Shown one piece after another: positions 1 to 11,400 of a stretch of DNA of 64,000 bases. Source of the stretch: Ailurus styani (taxonomy: Eukaryota > Chordata > Mammalia > Carnivora > Ailuridae); NCBI GenBank assembly GCA_002007465.1, contig LNAC01000001.1, positions 4,186,302 to 4,250,301 on the forward strand, given 5' to 3'. Within the stretch, counting starts at the first letter, position 1; each line of letters starts with the position of its first letter. The notes under the pieces are model-generated. The model was not told where the DNA came from. It worked only from the letters and a program-made list of their open reading frames with translations, and did no database searches. The position numbers were made by a program, and so were the translations under genes.

Positions 1-652
1 AATGCAAGCTGGTGCAGCCACTCTGGAAAACAGTATGGAGGTTCCTCAAAAAGTTGAAAATAGAGCTACCCTACAACCCAGCAATTGCACTACTGAGTAT
101 TTACCCTAAAGATACAAATGTAGTGATCCTTGGGGGCACATGCACCCGAATGTTTATAGCAGCAATGTCCACAATAGCCAAACTATGGAGAGAACCTAGA
201 TGTCCATCAACAGATGAATGGATAAAGAAGATGTGGTATATATATACAATGGAATATTATGCAGCTATCAAAAGAAACGAAATCTTGCCATTCGCAACAA
301 CATGGATGGAACTGGAGGGTATTATGCTGAGCGAAATAAGTCAATCAGAGAAAGACAATTATCATATGATCTCTCTGATATGAGGAACTTGAGGGGCAGG
401 GTGGGGGGTTGTGGGGGGTAGGGAGGGAAAAATAATGAAACAAGATGGGTTGGGGAAGGAGACAAACCATAAGAGACTCCTAATCTCACGAAACAAACTG
501 AGGGTTACTGCGGGGTGGGAGGGTAGGGATAGGGTGGATGGGTTATGGACATTGGGGAGGGTTTGTGTTTTGGTGAATGCTGTGAAAGGTGTAAGCCTGA
601 TGATTCACAGACCTGTACTCCTTGGGCAAATAATAAAAAATAAAAATAAAAA
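1..652 (+). mobile_element. L1 3' end (ORF2 C-terminus and 3'UTR), cut by window edge
   Basis: Bases 12-383 encode an L1 ORF2 C-terminal segment with the typical IYTMEYYAAIKRNE motif, followed by a G-rich 3'UTR and an A-rich tail (AATAAAAAATAAAAATAAAA). Only the 3' end lies in the window, so the insertion may be full-length or truncated beyond it. It looks relatively young, since the C-terminal frame is intact. Confidence 0.9.
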
Positions 653-1570
653 GATTATACATATTAAAATGTGTATAACCCAGAAATTCCGCCCCTAGGA
701 AGCTTTCCATGAGAAATACTTTGTACCCTAGAGCAAAGGCACGTGTATGCTTGTTTCCATCAAGACACTGGAGCATATAAGCCAACGTCCTTCATGGAGG
801 AATGACCAGAGTTTGTGAGGTTTGGAGAATTTCAAATAGCCCTTTAAAGGGGGATGAGGAAGCTGCAGACCTGCAGACATGGCCAGATGCTAAGGCAGAA
901 CGTTGAGCAAAAAGGCGATTCACACAACTGCCAAGAGGGGACAGGTTTCATCCCTTCTAAGTTGCTAAGTTTTCATAGAGGAATTCCCCCAGGTTCAGAT
1001 GTATCTCTTCCTCCAGTCCTTCAGTACTCAGAATGGCACGCAGCCTGCTAGAAGGCACGTCCCTGATCTATACCATTCAATCCTAGCCAGGTGCTAAGGT
1101 CCTTCGGCCGCTGGATGACCTGCTGGCTAACCTGCCAGTCTGTCTGAGGTCATGGGCATGTGAAGTCCTGTTTGAATGTTTCCATTTGATGGTGGGGGAG
1201 CCCCTGCGGCCGGCCTGACGTTTCTTCCTTTTCTGAGGCTGTGGGCGCTCGGTCAGGTTGGTTGAGTCACCTGGTCCCCTGTTGTCTGGTTGATGACCAT
1301 TCTCACCATACCTCCCCGAAACCTCCCGTGTCTGCACCTCCACTTTTCCCATCCCTTTATCCCAGGTCCTGCTGTACCTAGAGCTGAGAAGGGACAGGCA
1401 GACGGACCTGTAAGGAACACCCAATAATTAAACAGCCCATAGGAGCAAATGGCATTTCATAGCGGGTGATGTTTGGGGGCAGGAGGAAAGGGAAAGGGAA
1501 AGAAAAGGTTATGGAATCATCCATTTTAACAAATATAACAAGACTCAAACATTTATTAAATAAATACAAC
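653..1570. other. Intergenic sequence downstream of PTPRE
   Basis: Unique-looking sequence with no gene, splice pattern or recognised repeat between the L1 3' end and a SINE. Short open frames here are chance. Confidence 0.6.
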
Positions 1571-1782
1571 AAATAAGAAGCATATGGGACGCCTGTGTGG
1601 CTCAGTCAGTGAAGCGTCTGCCTTTGACGCAGGTCATGGTCCCAGGGTCCTGGGATCGAGCCCCGCATGGAGTTTCCTGCTCAGCAGGGACCCTGCTTCT
1701 CCCTCTCCCTCTGCTGCTCCCCCTGCTTATACTCTCTCTGTCAAATAAGTAAAATCTTTTTTAAAAAAATAAGAAGCATATG
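1571..1782 (+). mobile_element. CAN-SINE (tRNA-derived) with 16-bp target duplication
   Basis: Head GGACGCCTGTGTGGCTCAG, the internal Pol III B-box region GGGATCGAGCC, a CT-rich body and an A/T-rich tail. It is flanked by the exact direct repeat AAATAAGAAGCATATG (1571-1586 and 1767-1782), proving retroposition. Confidence 0.95.
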
Positions 1783-2334
1783 TTTAAATTCCACCTTAGT
1801 CCTAGACTATCTGAAAGAGGATACCGGTGTGTGGGTCTGGGAAGGAGTTGAAGGGGGAGGGGTGCAGAGAGAGATTTGGGGGTGACCACAGACATATGGC
1901 TGTGCAAAGGGAGGCCTAACAGGGCTTCGGATTTTAGGAGGAAAAGCAGCGTTGGAAGGCCTTTCTGATTCCACCTGGCCTTGTGGACTTTAAGCATTCT
2001 GTCATCTTCCTTGGGGACTTTGAGAAATCACTGCTCAGAGCACAGATCCCTGTTTGGACTCTGAAAGGAGCACAGGCCCCCAGAAGGGCACGTTATTACT
2101 CCGTGCTGCACACACAGCTCACGCCTTCTGAAGAGTAGCTGGGAACTGGGGTCAGCCCCCCAGCCACCATGCCCGGTGTCCGGGCTGTCTCCATGCCAGA
2201 GCTGAGCTAGATTTTAGAAGTCCTAAATTAATTGTCTACATAAATCAGTGCCTACCTCCTAATGAATGTCTTGTCTGAAAGGATGCACCATTGGAATGCA
2301 ATGAAGAGATTTCATGGAAGAAAGAGACACAGGC
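1783..2334. other. Intergenic sequence past the PTPRE 3' end
   Basis: No gene or clear repeat seen. It contains the region just past the candidate cleavage site. Confidence 0.5.
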
Positions 2335-2358
2335 TGGAAGTCAAAGTAAAGATTTATC
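2335..2358 (-). terminator. Candidate distal poly(A) signal/cleavage region
   Basis: On the minus strand GGATAAATC is followed by TTTACTTTGACTTCC. GATAAA is a weak single-base variant of AATAAA, and pyrimidine/GU-rich sequence follows. Choice of this site over others is an inference from UTR length. Confidence 0.4.
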
Positions 2359-4279
2359 CTTGCATCAGAGGTTTTAGATCTTGCAATTTGCATATACAAA
2401 GAATTCAGCAACATTCACTGGCATTATAATCAGAGCAAGATCAAATTGTAGATGTAATAAAAGAAAATATGATCATTGAAACGGGAATACATACATATAT
2501 TATAAAGATTGCACATAAATTAAACACAACTGAGTTAAACAAAAGTATCAGTAATCATACATTTTAAAAATAACATGGGCATGTCTCGGAATGCTGAAAC
2601 AGACATGTCAGGCTCATTTTAAAAAGTTTTTAAAAACACATAAAAATACCTTTTAAAACACTGGTATGCATTCTTCATTCCTCTAGCACGTGGAGGGCAA
2701 CAGTAAGGTGAGTCACACAGTGACCATACAGCTTGTCGATCAGAACGGTAGGCTCCTAATCACTATTTGGCATTGGAATGCAACCGCATGCAACGTACAG
2801 AAACGTGAAGGGAAGAACAGCAGCGTGGACGCTGCGTCTTATGTACAATGGACCTACTTTGACCGAGGGGGAAGAAGAGGTCACCTTCCTGGCTAGCGCA
2901 GAGAGTGTGGCCAGTCCCCAAGTGTCCAAAGAGACTGCCTGGATTGGGGGCAGGCCTGGGCAGAGGCCACGAGGCTGCAACTCCCAGGACCCCAGAAAGA
3001 CAAGTGCCTTCGAAGGACAGCAGCTTCTGCTTTGTCTCCAGAAAGAGCCACAGTGGGCGCCAGGCTGCCTGCAGTGGACACGGGGGACAGAAGAACATGC
3101 ACATGGGGCACTTTCCCAAGGGTGGCCTGCGTAAGGTTGATCTTAATCTCCATCCGAGAGATGGCAGGTAGGCCACTGAAAGGCCTGACAGATTCTAATG
3201 AGGGTTCCTAAATTAGAGCCAAATCCACTCCCTCGACTTTGACTTTGACCCCTCAGATACAATACTAGCCACCTTCGTCACAGCTAGCCGACTCCGTTTC
3301 TAGGATTTGGTGCTGAATGAAAGCTTGGTTCCCTCTCTTCTCCTTCAGTCAAAGAAAGGCTTTGGACTTGGGATTTTAACAATGAAAACATATGGGACCG
3401 ACTGGTGCGTCTTGCAAAGTTCCCTCCGTTTTCCTCCTCGACCCCAATGCATTGTCACTGTACCAAGAAGGAGCAAGAGGGTTGCATTCGGCAGCGCGTG
3501 TGTGGCCCACAGATGCAGCTGGCGGTCACGGTCACCAACCTGTGCTCGTGCCCTTCCAGCGGGCCCTCCTCTTGCCGGGGGTGGGGCTTAGAGGAGCGGC
3601 GGAGGCTTGATTACCGTGAGGTGCTATTAGCAAGTAACCAGCCCCGGCGTTGCACTGTGCACAGCAGGGGCGGACACAGGATGAACAGTGCAATAGGAGG
3701 GTGCAATCACTTCTCAGTGGAAATGTCAAATAAGGCCTTTATATTTCTTTTAAAAAGCAAAAAAAAAAAGTATCCCAATGCACATGTTAAATGCTTTTAG
3801 TAAGTTAGAGCAGGTGTGTGTATATATATACTCATCTGCTCCCGAATGGCCATAGAAAGATCACCGTCATGAAATTAAACTTTTTTACATTCATCCTCCC
3901 CCCCCTCCTCTTTTTTTTGCCCCACAAGCCGATCCTGTGTGGCAGTGAGGTCATTCCTACCCAGTGTCAAAGGTCTCAGTAGTATTTCCATTCAAAAATA
4001 AGTTAGCCTTTAGATTTAAGGATTCTCTCTTTTTCTTGTATTTAAATACGGGGGAGTGGGACTTAAAAAAAACTGTATAAATCTAGATTTTAAGATTTCT
4101 TTTCTTACAAACAATCTTAGCTTTTACAAGTTTTTTTTTTTAATACCAAAATGCTTCTCAGAAAGTGTAAAGCGTAATTGCTTGTGGTTGTCTCCCCAAG
4201 CGTGTGCTCCTTACAGCTGAGCCAGTCAGACGTTCGGCTTTATCCGACTGAAAGTTAGGACTGGGGAGTGGTTGGTGCT

Positions 4280-4531
4280 GAGCCCCTAGGCGAGCTCGAG
4301 ACCAGCTGGGCGGCGGAGCCCCTAGGCGAGCTCGGGACCAGCCGGGCGCCGGAGCCCCTAGGAGAGCTCGGGACCAGCCGGGCGGCGGAGCCCCTAGGAG
4401 AGCTCGGGACCAGCCGGGCGGCGGAGCCCCTAGGCGAGCTCGGGACCAGCCGGGCGCCGGAGCCCCTAGGAGAGCTCGGGACCAGCCGGGCGGCGGAGCC
4501 CCTAGGAGAGCTCGGGACCAGCTGGGCGCCG
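4280..4531 (-). repeat. 36-bp x 7 GC-rich minisatellite within the 3'UTR
   Basis: Seven head-to-tail 36-bp units, each starting GAGCCCCTAGG (plus strand), differing at a few positions (GGCGAG/GGAGAG, GCGGCG/GCGCCG, GCCGGG/GCTGGG). Each unit holds two palindromes, CCTAGG and GAGCTC. The unit length is a multiple of three, which keeps long frames open on both strands, but nothing indicates coding. It contrasts sharply with the surrounding AT-rich UTR. Confidence 0.95.
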
Positions 4532-5361
4532 GGGCAGAGTGGGAGGCGACCGGGAGAAAGGCAGTCGGTTTGATTCTCAGGGGGTCATCTGGGTCAGGCG
4601 CACAGACAGACGGACAGCAAGTGGCTACGTGGGAGCAGAGCCCGAGAGCTGGTTTTGGACCCAAAGCCGTGGGTGAGCCCTTCCACCCACGCCTACCTGT
4701 CCCTTCTTCCAGCCAAGATGGAAGGGACCCAGCCTGGAGTAAACGCATGTCTAGGTCTCACTCTGCAGCCACCAACCCCGCTAACGTGCTCTGTACCTGC
4801 ATTCAGGCTGTAGTCTCTGATCTTTAAAATGTAAAAATCAACCACATGAGTTGCAACAGAGGATTTCACAGGATTCCCTGTTTACAGTGTATCCTCGTGA
4901 ACATTTTACCTTCCCCCAAATGCCACTGCTCGGGACTGTAAAATCATTGTCAGGAAAGAGAATTTTCAACTGATTCTTGAGTCCTCGACTGCTTTCTTAA
5001 CAGCACAGGCTTTGTGTTTCCTCTCCTGCGTAAGCACACATTGCATATTAAGATTTTCAACATTTAGAAGTGCTGCATGTGTGAAAATCAATGATGGGAT
5101 GCATCTAATGCAAAATTAAAATATTTACTGGTATTAGTAGAAATATATTTTATGGGATATTACTTGACCTTAATACATTATTCCAGTTTTTAAAAGGGGT
5201 ATTTAGGATTTAATGACTTTATAGCAGGTGGCCTTTAAAGCATAACAAAATATATACACAGAAATTAGGACGGGGATTAATGTCAACTATGAAATAAATT
5301 AACATGACTTTTATAAAATATACTGACCATTAAATTAAAAAATATTTTAAGGCAGGAATTT

Positions 5362-5436
5362 TCATTTGAAATTAGCATAATCAGAAAATATATCAATAAA
5401 ATCTTGTACCACTTTGTAGCAGAATTCATACTGTTC
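5362..5436 (-). CDS. PTPRE: PTPRE exon 19: C-terminus and stop
   Basis: 75 nt including the TGA stop (5364-5362), residues 678-701. The acceptor is preceded by a long T-rich tract ending TTTCAG|GAAC. Encodes [13 protein letters not shown], then [11 protein letters not shown]. Tyr697 in YANF fits the YxNx Grb2-SH2 motif known for the C-terminal tyrosine of PTPRA and PTPRE. Confidence 0.96.
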   Translation of the reverse strand, partial: EQYEFCYKVVQDFIDIFSDYANFK

Positions 5437-8400
5437 CTGAAAAAAAAAAACAAGAATACGTTAAAATACTATATTTTTTAAAATCCATTAACTTAATTGA
5501 GAGAAACATTTAAAAGGAAGACATAAAACAGTGTGACCACTTACAAAATCTACTTTTTGGGCACTTCCAAATAAAGCTGGATTGTTGTTGCCATCATTGT
5601 TTTTAAGATTTTGTTTATTTATTTGAGAGAGAGACCGAGCGAGAGAGCGAGCAGGGTGGGGGAAGGGAAGAAGGAGCGAGAATCTCAAGCCATCTCCCCG
5701 CCGAATGCCGAGCCTGACGCAGGCCTTGAACCCAGGATCCTGCAATCATGACCCGAGCCGAAACCAAGAGGTGGACACTTAACTGACTGAGCCACCTAGG
5801 TGGCCCTAAAGCTATTGTCTTATATGGAACATGTCAATGTTTAGTTTCAAGTTGGTGTATTTTAGGACAGTGACTAAAAGGCCTTCGGTTCTCAAATTTA
5901 AATTGGAAAACAGGTATTTTTGAAAGGACGATGAGAAAAGTCAGGATACTGAACTTCAGATAAACTTCACAAAGTCACAAAGAAGTAATCTGTGAAAGTT
6001 AAAAACGATGAAAATCTAGGCTATTTTTAAGCCTAAGTTTAAAGGGGGAACATTGTTTTATATAAATTTTACCAGAATTTGGGAGAACATTGCCTCTCTC
6101 TGTCTAAAGCCTTTGACTCATTAGAACAGGCCTGCCCATCAGTGACTCTGGTCCTCCTCCGGCTCGGAGGGGGTGAGGCTGCGAGCCGGGCGGTGGGCGG
6201 ACGGAGGGGCGGCCACGCAGGGCCCGTAGTGTCTGCCAGTCATGGGCCTTCCACAGGAAGACACGTAAAAGATGGAGCCAGGGGCAGCTGCCAGAGCTTT
6301 CGGAGAACTGCGTGCACGACAATCCGTGGGCAGCAGGGGAGTGGACCCCGAAGGTCGGAGTGACAACAACCGGCAGCTAACCTGCCTCTCGGGTAACTTG
6401 CCAACCGCGTACGTTGCTGGCTGAGTGGCGCGTGGCAGGTGGGCCCTCGAGTGAGGGGCCTGGGAAGCAGGAGAGACGGAGAGTCCAGCCCCTCCCGCCT
6501 TCCCTCCCGAGATCTGGAAGTCACTTCAGACTCACGTCGAAGCTGGCTCCAATCCAGGAGGAAGTGGAGACACCGTTAACCTTCTCTGTGTTAGCAGCAA
6601 ACACAAGCACTAACGGCAACCCATCCACGCTCTGTCTTGAGTCCAAGCCACTGGGGGCCCGTGATCAATAGTGTGTGTTTTGGCAATTGTATTGGGAGGA
6701 CACCGGCCATACCTCAGGCCACAGACATTTCCCATCAAGGCACAAAGCTCCAGAAAAAAATAAAAAACAAAACACACTTTTCACCTTGGAAGGCCGCTTG
6801 CCCCAAATCCTATCTCAGGCGTCTTGCCGAGTGGTCAGCAATTGGCTGACTTTCAAAGTCACGTTATAAACGTTCTATTAAACTGTGTCACCGGCCCAGA
6901 GGCAGAGGCCTGAGCCCAACGACAGCTTCCCAGGAAGGGGTGCAGGGCGAGGCGGCCGTGGGAAGCGCAGAGCTGAGTCAGAGGGGCGTTCGGATGGAGA
7001 GGCTGCCGGGGACGGGACCCATGGGCCAGACCAGATGGGTTTATGAGATCCGAGGTCCTTTCACAGCCAAGGAAAGAACGAGTACGCCAAGCCAGACAAG
7101 AGAGACTCTTTGCTCCCGTCGCTGGGGCCTCCCGGGCCAGGCCCTCGTGGGGCCCCGACGGACATCCAGAGAACAGATGTGCCATCACCCCATTTTCCAC
7201 AGAGAAGCAACTGAAGTCCAGAAAGTGGAGGAGCTTGTTTGAGGTCGCAGCCACGGGGGGGCCAGATGTGCATTCAGGATGACAGCCGCAAGTCCAAGCA
7301 TCAGAGGGGCCACGGCTTAGCTAGTCTATTTAACTGGGGGCCGCGCAGGACTAAAGCTACCACCTGTGTCTGGGGAAGCCTGTAGGGGACTTAAGAGCAG
7401 TCAGGAAAGAAGACCGAAGAGTGTGGCTCAGAATTAAAAATGGAGTTTTTTTGGGAGGATGTTCCCATTCGTTATTATTATTTTGATCTAGAAAATCCTC
7501 CATGGACGAGTCTGCCTCTGGTTTTTCCATGTCCAAAGTCACTCACGTTTGTGATGCCGCTAGGAGGTATTAGGAGTATTAGGTATTATCGGGAGGCAGG
7601 CAGGACTTCTAGAAGGCCCTCTCTAGCAAGAAGGACTGTGCCGGGATCAGGGCTCTAAGGAGGGCGGAGGGGCCCCAGCACCCTCTCCTCTCTGCTCTGA
7701 GTCATGGCCCGGCCTCAAGAGGGGCACATGGGGCAGGGGGGTGGGGAGCCGGCGGGCACCCCGTTTCCTTCACTCCTCGTGCTTCTCAAACCTGTCTGTA
7801 CTTTGGGACCACTGGGAAAGGCTTTACAGACACTCATGCCTGAGTGGGTCCCACCCCCAGAAAGCACGAGAGCGCCCTGGCAATGGAGGAACGTGAACTC
7901 TCTCCAGACCACGCTAGTGTGCCCTCAGGGTGAGAACCATGCTCCCGCCCAGCCAGGGGGCGGGAGGCGGATCCCGCTCCACTCAGGTGATTCTAGAAGC
8001 TTCCCCTGCGATGGGAAGGTTGTGGAAGGCTCTCCTGCCATCTCCTATGCCTGCTGGAGTCGGGGTCCTGTTAGCCATGCAGAGTGAGTGGACAAGGAGG
8101 CCAATGTAAAAACAGGAAGACTAGAGAAAAACGATGGGTTGTAAGAGTTGTTTAAATTGCACTTATTGGGGTAGAACCATCACCAAGTTTGGCGCGGAGG
8201 CATGTCTTCTGCAAACCAGAAAGTGTGTGGATTCGTCACGGGAGGAAAGAGAGCGGCACCAGAAGATGGTGGAGGAGTCGCTTGGACACAGAAAGTTGGT
8301 CTCCTCAGGGCATTTGTCCACGGGGTCCCCCAGTCTAAAGCCATGAGGGTGCCCCTCCTCCTATGTCCTGCTCGGTGGACAGTCCCCAGCAGAGACCAGG

Positions 8401-11400
8401 AAGGGAGGGAGTCCAGAGAGCTTCTCTGGAGAGTACCCGAGCTCTCTCCCGTGGAAACTCACCTTCCCTCCCTCCGCACACACTCAAGCTCCTTCAGTGC
8501 AACAGACATCAGATCCAACATAAGATAATTCTTGCCCCTTCCAGAAACATCCCCATGGCTCCATTTCTTACCAGGGTTTGCACCATATGCGGTCTCTGAA
8601 GTCGCAAACTCTTCACAGCTTGGAATACGTCTAGAAGGCCCTCGGCTTTCACTCGTTCCAGAATGTTGCTGAGCGCTATGAAGGTGCCTGTTCGCCCGGC
8701 TCCAGCACTGGGGAGGAAAAGTGCTCAATGCAGACAACCAGACTCACCCTTGGGGCTGAGCCCATCCCTGCACATCAACACACAAGCCATCATCACTGAA
8801 AGCGATCAAAGTCTGTGTTTCTAAGGATCGTCTGTATGGAGCAAGAGTCAGCAAACGCGAAATTCCTTAAACACGTGCCCAGTTGCACCCAAGGGTATCT
8901 CTTGAGCTGGACGGGGACCGGCCACAAGCTCTGAAGCTCGGGCAACCTTGTCCCTCTTTCCTTGTCAGACCGGTGGTTCTCAGGGTGTGGTCCTGGGCCA
9001 GCAGAATCAGCATCGCCTAGGAACTCGGCAGAAATGCAGACCCTCCTGGTTCTGGACGAAGGAGAGGTCCTCTCTGTCTACACGGTACTTCTGTGCTGGG
9101 AGCCACCTTCGGAGAGGCGCTGGTCCTTAATGGGTGAGGCGAGACAGAGAGCAGTCCCTGCCAGCAAAGGTTAGGAAAGGGACATTTCCCAGCAATGACA
9201 ATCTGGGTCTACTCCCTTTAAGATGATCATCTTCTTGATACACTGGGTAAATGATATGAAGGTCGAGCCCAGGCACCCTCCGGAGAGCCAAGAGACCAGG
9301 TCTAATGCGGGCAGGTCTGGCTGGCTTCTTCCAGAGAGCCCTCCAGGCCCAGAGTCCCTCGCGTGGGCTGACTCTGAGGCTCCTGACCTATTTCAGTGAC
9401 CTGTCCCCACGTCTGCCTGGTGGGACCTTGTTCACCTTTGCCTCCCTGGTGCCATCTGTGTGCTAAACTCTGTCTGGGTCTCTGGAGGCAGAACACAAAG
9501 GAACTCATTTCTGGTTTGTTCTGAGTGACTCCGGCAAAGCCCCGCAGGACTGAAAACCGAGGCCTGTGCCCCACCTGCTGGTCTGGCCGGAATTCCCCCC
9601 GGGGCCGGTCCCCGGGGAAGAGTTCCAAACCCTCTGAGTTCAGCCCAGGCTCTGGGGGGCTCCAAGGAGTAGGGCGCGATGGCAGTCACAAAAAACGGTG
9701 GAAGCCACGAGTGGAAGAAGAAATCGAAAGGCAGCTTTAGGAGCAAATTAGCACCCGGAGAATGAAAACACCCCAGACTCCTGGTAGGGAGAGCTCTGGA
9801 ATGTGGCCCAGGCCCCCTGCTGGCATGGGCGGCGGGGCTGGCACAGCCAGGAGCAGCAGCTGGCTCCTCCTTGGATTTGGCCAGATTCCCTTCCACCCTC
9901 GCAACGCCGCTTATCAAGGTCCTTGGTGGGGATGCCCGCTGTCTCAGGCGACACCCCCCGCCACCAAGCATGTCGCTCCTTTGGCCTCCCTTGCACCCGA
10001 CTTGGGAGCTGGGCTGAGAGAGGCCTGGGCCGGAGTGTTCGGCAGGCCTCTGGGAGCAGGTCCAGCCCGGACGTCCTCGCACCGTGAGGATGTGCCGTAG
10101 CCCTGCCCTGGTTCCCCGAGCCCCGGGGGCGAGGACAGGGACGGGAGGGCGCGTCAGGCAGCGCCAGGACCATCTTGCAAAGCGAGCACAGGCAGCCGAA
10201 GTTGGGAGCGGCTCTGTCTGAGCCGCGCTGGGCTGCTGTGGGGAGCACTTCAGAAGCTCCCGGAAGCGTGAGTTTGAGTCATTTCCTGGCTCCTCCCCCC
10301 CCGCCGTGTCCCGCATGGAGCTAACATGACATTGAGGCCGGTAAAGCTCTCCGTTTGAAGGCAGACTTAAAAATACAGCGTCGGGAAGCACGCTGGGCGT
10401 GAGGTCTGCCTCCTGGGGGGGCGCCCTGGGCCCGGGCGGCTCACCTGCAGTGCACGGTGATGGGGTGGTTGCCCGTCTGCTGCTGCTGCTTCTGCACGGC
10501 CGCGATGAGGTCGATCATGCCTTTGCCCTCGGCCGGGATCCCGATCTCGGGCCAGCCGTGGAAGTGGAACTGGCGGACCACGCGGGTCTGCTCCTCCGGG
10601 TGGGCCAGGGGCTGTGGGCGGGGGAGGGCGTTTCTGCTCACACAACCCCGACCCCCCAGGACCGGGTCCCGGGCCCCCCGGCCCTCCCGGGGACTGGGGT
10701 GCAGGCTTGGGGTTTTCCTGGGGCCTGCGGCAGCCAGCACGGCCCCCTCCGGCTGGCCTGAGGGTCCTGGCCAGGCTGTCTGGAGGCCGTGGGCGCCCCA
10801 GAGCCGAAGGCCGCAGAATCTCCTTCGTGGGGAGCAGGATACACAGAGGACAGTCCCCGAAGCCCCTGCTGGGGCCGCCGGACATGGGAGGGATCCTGGC
10901 AGCTTTGCTTGAGAGAACAGGATCGTCTCTTCCTTAAGCAGCAGCCAGGACCCCTGCTGTCCCAGAGGCTCTGAAAAAGCCTGGCGAGGCCTCTGTGGCT
11001 TCATCCAAACCCCTTCTTCCTCCTGCCCCCGCCGCTGCCCTTTCTCCTGAGCAGGGTGTGGGTGGCCATGGAACCCCTCTTGAGTTGATCACTCTGCTCC
11101 CCTCCCTCGTGCTCCGGCAAGGAGACAAGGGACGGGGCCGGATGTTAGAGGGGATCTGCCCCTTGAGTACGTGGCTCTCTATTCACCGCACCGACCGCTG
11201 ATACGAATGTACCCATTAGAAAAGGCTGGAGGAGCAGGACATGCCGGGACGGCCACAAGCAGACCTGGCGGCCACTGCGGTGCCTTCTGTCTGCGAGAGC
11301 CTACGGCCCTGGCGACAATACCTGATTGAAGGTGACCAGGAAGTCCCGTATGCTGATGGCTTCTGAAAGCGTGTCGCTTTTTATTTCGATTGTTATTTCG

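Larger units (their letters stand above)
2335..5361 (-). other. PTPRE: Probable 3'UTR of PTPRE
   Basis: Continuous sequence after the stop with no acceptor needed, mostly AT-rich and free of SINEs. A proximal ATTAAA (plus-strand TTTAAT near 5209-5214) and a distal GATAAA (plus-strand TTTATC, 2353-2358) followed by a U-rich/GU stretch are candidate poly(A) signals. A length near 3 kb fits the human transcript as I remember it. A GC-rich minisatellite at 4280-4531 interrupts it. The distal end is not proven. Confidence 0.55.

Noticed and set aside
12..383. Host gene from the 123-codon frame
   Set aside because: It is the C-terminal end of L1 ORF2, followed by an L1 3'UTR and an A-rich tail.
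4280..4531. CRISPR-like regular repeats
   Set aside because: Head-to-tail units without unique spacers in a vertebrate UTR: a minisatellite, not a CRISPR array.
4158..4748. 196-codon minus-strand open frame with 12-residue repeats
   Set aside because: It is the 36-bp minisatellite read in frame (36 is divisible by 3), open on both strands, within the 3'UTR. No family resemblance and no splice support.
9432..10391. 319-codon minus-strand open frame
   Set aside because: It lies in GC-rich intron sequence between exons 17 and 18, with no recognisable domain and Pro/Arg/Ser-rich composition typical of chance frames.
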